DNA from: Phragmites australis
Lineage: Eukaryota; Streptophyta; Magnoliopsida; Poales; Poaceae
DNA: 64,000 nt
Assembly: GCF_958298935.1 (NCBI RefSeq)
Contig: NC_084923.1
Location: forward strand, 312,501-376,500
Direction of reading: 5' to 3'
Shown piece after piece: positions 58,906-64,000 of this stretch (its first letter is position 1; the number at the start of each line of letters is the position of its first letter). Under the pieces are notes generated by a model. That model saw nothing but the letters and a program-made list of their open reading frames with translations, was not told the DNA's origin and did no database searches. The position numbers were made by a program, and so were the translations under genes.

Positions 58906-59379
58906 TATAGTCATGGATTTCAAATGTCAGTAAGTTGTTGCGACAGCAGAACACCAAAAGGTTAGTATTGTTTAGTTTCAAGATACGTTTGTTACAAATT
59001 TGTCTTCAATGTTTGTTCCCACAGAAGTCATGCACCTACCGCCCAGGACACTGCAATTAATGCTGGACAGCAGAGATACACACAGGGGCATGGCACAGGT
59101 AGGTAATCACGGTGATATAGCAACGTTAATGGTAAAAAGTAAAAGGGATAATTGTGAATTTGATACTGTTTTGAATCGTTATTGTAAATTTGTTATTAAA
59201 ATATTATAAAAATATCATCAAAATTGTCATTCGAGTGGTATTCTTGTAAAAAATAAAAAACCAATGGTAAATTTGCAAAAGCCCCAAAGTAAAATGAATC
59301 TACTATGGTTACTGTTGGTTAAAAATACTGTATAGATTTACTGTTTATTTATATACTGTAGCTCCACATCTAGTGCTGC
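58906..59379. other. intergenic, no gene identified
   Basis: A short frame at 59000-59209 has no recognised similarity. Confidence 0.35.
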
Positions 59380-60700
59380 CCTTAAGTTGATGCAGGTTCA
59401 CAGGTCGGCGAGGAAGAGACGGTGTTTAGCTATTTTGTACCTACCGATCAGGGTGGTGGGTAGGAGTAGCACACTCTACTTCAAACTCAGTATCTTGGTA
59501 TAAAGCCTAAGGGCATGTGGCTCCATATTTTTTTTATAGATTTTAGTCTTCCGCTGCTTAGTTCTTTTGCTGGTTAGGAGTTGAGCAGGTTTTAGTCTCC
59601 TCCTAACTCTTTTTTGCTGTAAATTCTAATAACTTGTTGCATGCTTAAGAATTTGTAATATAATGTTAATTACTCGCTCTTTCTTAAGCTTTTTTGTGAT
59701 GTACATGTTGAAAATGCATGTGTTCCGATCTTGGGCACAAAACACGTGTCGGGACTACCGGAATGATATTCTGGTTAATCATCGAGATTGTGATTATGAA
59801 TAATGATCCTCCTGGTGATTAATTAGAATATTATTTGAACGGTTCCTCACATTTGACCACCCTATAAGGATATTCTCACTTTAGAGATAGGTTGTTGTTC
59901 TTCTTCTGGCTCTATACGAGTCGCAGAACTAGAACTCCGGGCTCGAAGGATCTTTGGCGATGTTCTAGACGTGGTAGCGTCGAAGAGTTTGCTGATACCG
60001 CGCTGATCTTATCAACACTTATGTCCTTTTTTCCTCGAGAATATTAAGATCATCCTATCTTCTAGGGATTTCATCGTTGTTGGTGTACAGTTTGACTCAG
60101 GTAGATTTGATTTTTAGTTTATATGACAACATTGCTTTGGCCCGTAGACTAGAAAGAAATGTGCTTCACCAGTCGCCCTGCTAGATGACACTAGCTATCA
60201 ATGATTGTTGAACCGTCGATCTAACAAACTTGTTGAAGAATTGAGAGATGCTTTGAGTAGACAAATTATGAGGAGAACACATATGAGTTTTTAGATAGGT
60301 TCGGACCTCTCAGAGAATAATAACCCAATGTTATGCTTGTCTTATATTGATATGAATATGTTACAAGGGGTGTAGCTAATCTAGATAGATCTAAACCTAG
60401 ACGGTTACTTCCTCCTTGGCTTATGTGGGCTTCTAACGGCTTCATATCGCTTGTCTTGACTTGTTTTGACTTATCCTCCACAGGACCTTTTAGTTCCATA
60501 TATATAAAGGTATCGTACATTCTCTAAACTCCTACTTCCTATTCTTAGAAATAAAACTTCTCGATTATAGGACGTCTTAGGTATCTACGAGTAGTTTTCT
60601 TTTTTCCTAAGATCCCTTTCAAGATTAAGATATGCTTTTAGAATTATAAAAAACCCTAAGGTACCGAATATAATAAATATTCATTATTTATTGTCAAAGT
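59380..60700 (+). mobile_element. Gypsy LTR debris (two fragments)
   Basis: 59400-59860 ends with CGTGTCGGGACTACCGGAATG and GGTTAATCATCGAGATTG, words usual in LTRs of grass Del/Tekay-type elements. 60060-60680 has GAGTTTTTAGATAGGTTCGGACC and CTCAGAGAATAATAACCC, the LTR style of another Gypsy group. No coding parts or clean ends were found. Confidence 0.45.
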
Positions 60701-60837
60701 ATCATGATGTCTCCCTCAAAATTTGACTCACCAGAAGTTCTTGGATTCCACTTATCGGCGTTGTCTGACCAATATACTCACCAACTAAAGCAATAAGAAC
60801 AAAAGCCACATCCAATATCCCTCGCCAACTAAAGTAA

Positions 60838-61250
60838 TATTGAGAAAGACTACGATTTTGAGAATTGCGATCATCATGCTGTATCATGTTATTTGCATAC
60901 ATACGCAGACACACATTGTAGACTGTACAAGTAACTACCAAATCATATGGATCACAGTACCATGTGACCCTGCAGGAAGAGACGTGTTGTAGTGATGTTC
61001 ACTTTGAGGTATAGATCAGTTAAGAACTCGGATCTTCCGTATATAACTAGCACAGCAGCTGCAAGGTATGTGATCAGACAATACTATTTTCACAGTTTCA
61101 TGGTAAGCCTCAGTGGACTTACGGATCTCAAAGCTACAGAAAACTAGTACTCCATAGTACAGTTGAGTTGAGACCACAGTTTCTTGCTCCATTTGATTTA
61201 ACATAAGTCCACAACCGGATTAGTAGAAGTGAGCACAACACATTGTGAGA
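60838..61250. repeat. duplicated host segment, copy 2 (uninterrupted)
   Basis: Aligns with the four pieces listed for 54274-58905 without the three transposons. No gene is identified in it, so it may be part of an untranslated region or promoter. Confidence 0.75.
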
Positions 61251-61549
61251 GGTTTTTTTTAGGTAATTCCCTTGAGCCAGAAGATTATTGCGACTATCTT
61301 TACCTTCAAAATCCACTGCACAGCAAATAATTAATCTGATTTTCAATGTTGTTGTTGTTCAGCGTTTGATATGAGAGAATACATGAACATGTGCACTCAG
61401 CAATGATGGACAACAGCACAGTATACATTGAAGATACGGGGAAAAAATTAACGTTAACGGTGGCACTGGTGCACCACACCAACATATCTTTTCTATGGAG
61501 GAAATCCACAGCGCCACACGACCTTAACCATATGCAAGGTTTCTCTAGG

Positions 61550-61552
<3 letters not shown>

Positions 61553-61608
<56 letters not shown>
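61553..61608. repeat. (AT)n microsatellite
   Basis: A pure AT tract of about 56 bases. Confidence 0.95.
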
Positions 61609-61610
<2 letters not shown>

Positions 61611-62858
61611 TTAGCCAAATGCATAGGAAAAGTCCCATTCAGTCTTCAGCAGAATTACTGAGGTGCAGCCATGGGATCTTGACCAAAATTGTTTCAGATG
61701 CTAGTTGACGAATTCATTCCAAATGGACCGAAAGCACACCGCTCTTCAGCTCTTGCATGAGCTAGACTGGGAAGGGAATCGGATGACGAGAGGAGGAGCA
61801 CTTCACTGAGCTAGCTAGTTTCCGTCAAGCAGTTAGTTTCCGTCAGTAGATCAGACATTGCACATCAAATTATTCGTGTAACAGTACCTCCTGGGGAGTT
61901 GGGATTGGGAATTGAGAGAGGACACCGCACGGGTTGGTCGGGGACGATGTGGTTGCCGACGGGGAGGCCCAGGGCGGAGCGCCGAGGATGCCATGGTTGC
62001 TGTTGGGCCTGTCGATGGCTGTTTTGGCCCATCTGAATAAACACTGTAGAGCTAGCCTCACATGCATGCATGCATGGCGATTGCATTGTAAGATTATTGT
62101 AAGATTAATGCAGGTTTTGATATCGACCGGGATCGATGCAATGTTGTCAACAAGGCTCTGGCTGGCACTCCTTTCCTGTAAGTTGGAAGGAAGATGATGG
62201 AGGACTATTTTGTCCAGAACAGAGACTGATCTTCTAGGATTTGTACAAGTCGAATCAAGACTTTAAAGGGGTATGTAAATATAGTTTGGTCAGGCAGGGA
62301 GCCGCAATGGTGGAACACTTTGGAGCACCTACTAGCTATTACCAGACAGAAAGCGTTTACATCCTTACCTTCTACCAAACAGAGTAGCTGGGAATGCTTC
62401 TGTCTTGCTTAACACCATAAATACTCCAGTCTTGAGTAGCATCAGATTAACAGACTTCGGAAATCGGGTCCTAAAGATGGAGCCAACGCTAGCTTTCGAT
62501 AACTGAAAATCGATCGATCTCTATATTTACATCTTTAGGACAGAGAAGGTGATCCATCGGTTGATGCAAATTAACATGGAGCTGGAAGAAAGGGAAAGGA
62601 AGAGAGGCTGCTGGCTGGTACAATATAGTATTATTACAGACAGCAGAAACAGAAAAGGATCGAAGCCACTTTCTTGGCTTTTTCATGTTGCACGCTACTG
62701 TCCGATCATTTTAAGTTCGCTCGGCAACTATCCTATCAAATGGAGGACACCGCCGCAAGGCAGAGCAGAATATAATTGGACTGCACTCACTTCTACTGCT
62801 AATTAAGCTGGAGGGACAAGAGAAGAGAAGAGAAGAGAAGAGAAGACTTCTGTTCCAT
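61609..62858. other. region upstream of the GRAS gene, no exon proven
   Basis: A GC-richer island at 61910-62040 has short minus-strand frames without a known domain. A purine repeat (AGAAG)n at about 62819-62845 lies just before the GRAS coding part. An upstream exon with the missing GRAS N-terminus could be here, but none could be shown. Confidence 0.35.
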
Positions 62859-62861
62859 CAG

Positions 62862-64000
62862 GACCTCGGCGCGTTCTGTGATCCCACGTCGGTGCTCGAC
62901 CACCGCCTCAGTCCCACCGCAACCTCGGCCTCCACGCTGTCTTCCCCCCTGGGCGACGTGGCGGCACTCGCCGGCGCCAACGCCAACGCCAAGAGCGTCT
63001 CCCCGCCCCCGCCCGCATGGCCGGCCGGGGACGACGACTCCGCCGGAGAGGAGGAGGACTGGGTCCGCCACCTCCCGCCCCTTGATATGGCGCTCGGCGC
63101 CGCCGAGGCCTGGGAACCCCCCGGCGCCGGGCTGCCGGAGGCTGCCCGATCGCAGGGGCTCTCGCAGGACAACACCTTCCTCCGCTGGATCATTGGCAGC
63201 GACGACGCGTCGCAGGCGATGCCCGGCGTCATGGACCACCCGGTTCTTCAGATCGACCACATCCCCTCTTCCGTGCTTCCGCACCAGCCGCTGCCGTTCC
63301 AGCCGGCCTTGGAGGACACAAAGGCGGCACCTTTCGGACCCTCGATCCACCAGCCGCACCCGCACGCTGCTTTCCTCGGCGCGCTCCCGTCCTTCGACAC
63401 GCCCAAGTGGCACCACCCGATGGCCCGTGCGTCGCCTCCGAAGCTGCCACCTTTCGCCGGCCCCGCCGCGACCGCAGGTGGGTTCGTGCCCGCCCTGAAG
63501 CCGAAGGCGAAGGCGGAGGCGGCGAGCGACGACACTGCCGCGGCGGTGGACCAGCTCGCCGAGGCGGCAAAACTTGCCGAAGCCGGCGACGTCTTCGGCG
63601 CCCGCGAGATATTGGCGCGGCTCAATTATCGGCTCCCCGCCGCTCCCGCGGCCGGGACGCCATTACTCCGATCTGCCTTCTATTTCAAGGAGGCTTTGCG
63701 CGTTGCCCTCTCCACCACCGGCGACGCCTCCTCGGCGTCCGCGGCATCCACGCCGGTGGACGTGCTCCTCAAGCTCGGCGCCTACAAGGCCTTCTCCGAG
63801 GTCTCCCCCGTGCTTCAGTTCGCGCACTTCACCTGTGTCCAGGCCGTGCTCGACGAGCTCAGTGGCGCAGGTTGCATCCACATGCTCGACTTCGACATCG
63901 GCGTCGGTGAGCAGTGGGCGTCGCTGATGCAGGAACTGGCCCAACGCCGCCCCAGCGCGGCGCTCAAGGTCACCGCATTGGTGTCGACGGCATCGCACCA
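62862..64000 (+). CDS. GRAS transcription factor, HAM/SCL6 type (3' end outside the window)
   Basis: One frame is open from about 62862 to the window end without a stop. It reads DPTSVLDHRLSP and STLSSPLGD (compare EPTSVLD in SCL6/HAM proteins), EEEDWVRHLPPLDMALG, LSQDNTFLRWIIGS, then the GRAS domain: DQLAEAAKLAEAGDVFGAREILARLN (first heptad region), YFKEALRVAL, KAFSEVSPVLQFAHFTCVQAV and the VHIID-type motif IHMLDFDIGVGEQWASLM. HAM proteins keep shoot meristem cells undifferentiated. A miR171 site is inside. The start is not found: no in-frame ATG lies upstream before 62862, where CCATCAG could be a splice acceptor, so 62862 is a tentative exon start. A promoterless 5'-truncated copy cannot be excluded. 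Confidence 0.88.
63608..63628 (+). promoter_or_regulatory. miR171 target site in the GRAS coding region
   Basis: The stretch beginning GATATTGGCGCGGCTCAAT matches the conserved miR171 target of HAM/SCL6 genes at 20 of 21 positions; the single change (C to T at the 20th base) turns a G:C pair with the miRNA second base into a G:U wobble. It encodes ILARLNY in the conserved frame. Confidence 0.9.

Noticed and set aside
61865..62197. Possible upstream exon or small gene with minus- and plus-strand frames
   Set aside because: No similarity to the GRAS N-terminus or another family could be seen; kept only as a GC-rich island.

Overview
The window looks like nuclear DNA of a grass, most likely panicoid (maize/sorghum type). 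The reasons are nested Tat-lineage Gypsy and SIRE-like Copia elements, CACTA elements whose ends are packed with the motif TTTGCCGAGTG, a Stowaway MITE, and GC-rich host exons in an AT-rich background. I see no bacterial genes, CRISPR array or rRNA/tRNA gene. Only three host genes are supported; nearly everything else is transposon or transposon debris.

Layout. 0.57-21.2 kb: an old minus-strand Tat-lineage Gypsy element (B) bounded by LTR copies and a 4-of-5 target-site match (ACTAT/ACTGT). Within or beside it lie a foldback element, a 3'-truncated plus-strand Tat element (A, 1.37-12.57 kb) with a spliced antisense gene, and a SIRE-type solo LTR (19.36-21.16 kb). 22.2-31.6 kb: a 9.4-kb MULE with ~200-290 bp terminal inverted repeats and a 9-bp target duplication (7/9). 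It carries decayed MuDR-like transposase, plant-mobile-domain (PMD) and GRF-like zinc-finger genes. 35.1-35.8 kb: host gene 1, a hybrid 8-cysteine cell-wall/LTP-like protein with a Gly4Ser-type linker. 36.9-43.3 kb: a second MULE of the same family with a degenerate SIRE-like Copia element (C) inside. 44.5-49.3 kb: CACTA-1 with perfect 3-bp target duplication. 49.4-49.9 kb: LINE 3' end. 50.3-51.5 kb: CACTA-like fragment. 51.8-52.2 kb: host gene 2, a proline-linker paralogue of gene 1 on the other strand. 52.8-53.2 kb: two small MITEs. 54.3-58.9 kb: one copy of a duplicated host segment broken by CACTA-2, a Stowaway MITE and a third CACTA-like insertion; the uninterrupted copy is at 60.8-61.25 kb. 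59.4-60.7 kb: Gypsy LTR debris. 62.86 kb to the end: the 5' part of a GRAS transcription factor (HAM/SCL6 type) with a miR171 target site.

Function. The transposon genes are almost all broken, and element A has about ten in-frame stops, many of the C-to-T type. The two 8-cysteine proteins are secreted structural proteins. The GRAS gene is a likely meristem regulator under miR171 control. The most unusual items are the MULE family with PMD and GRF cargo, the spliced antisense gene in element A, the natural Gly4Ser linker, and the duplicated segment whose intact copy serves as an empty site for three different transposons.
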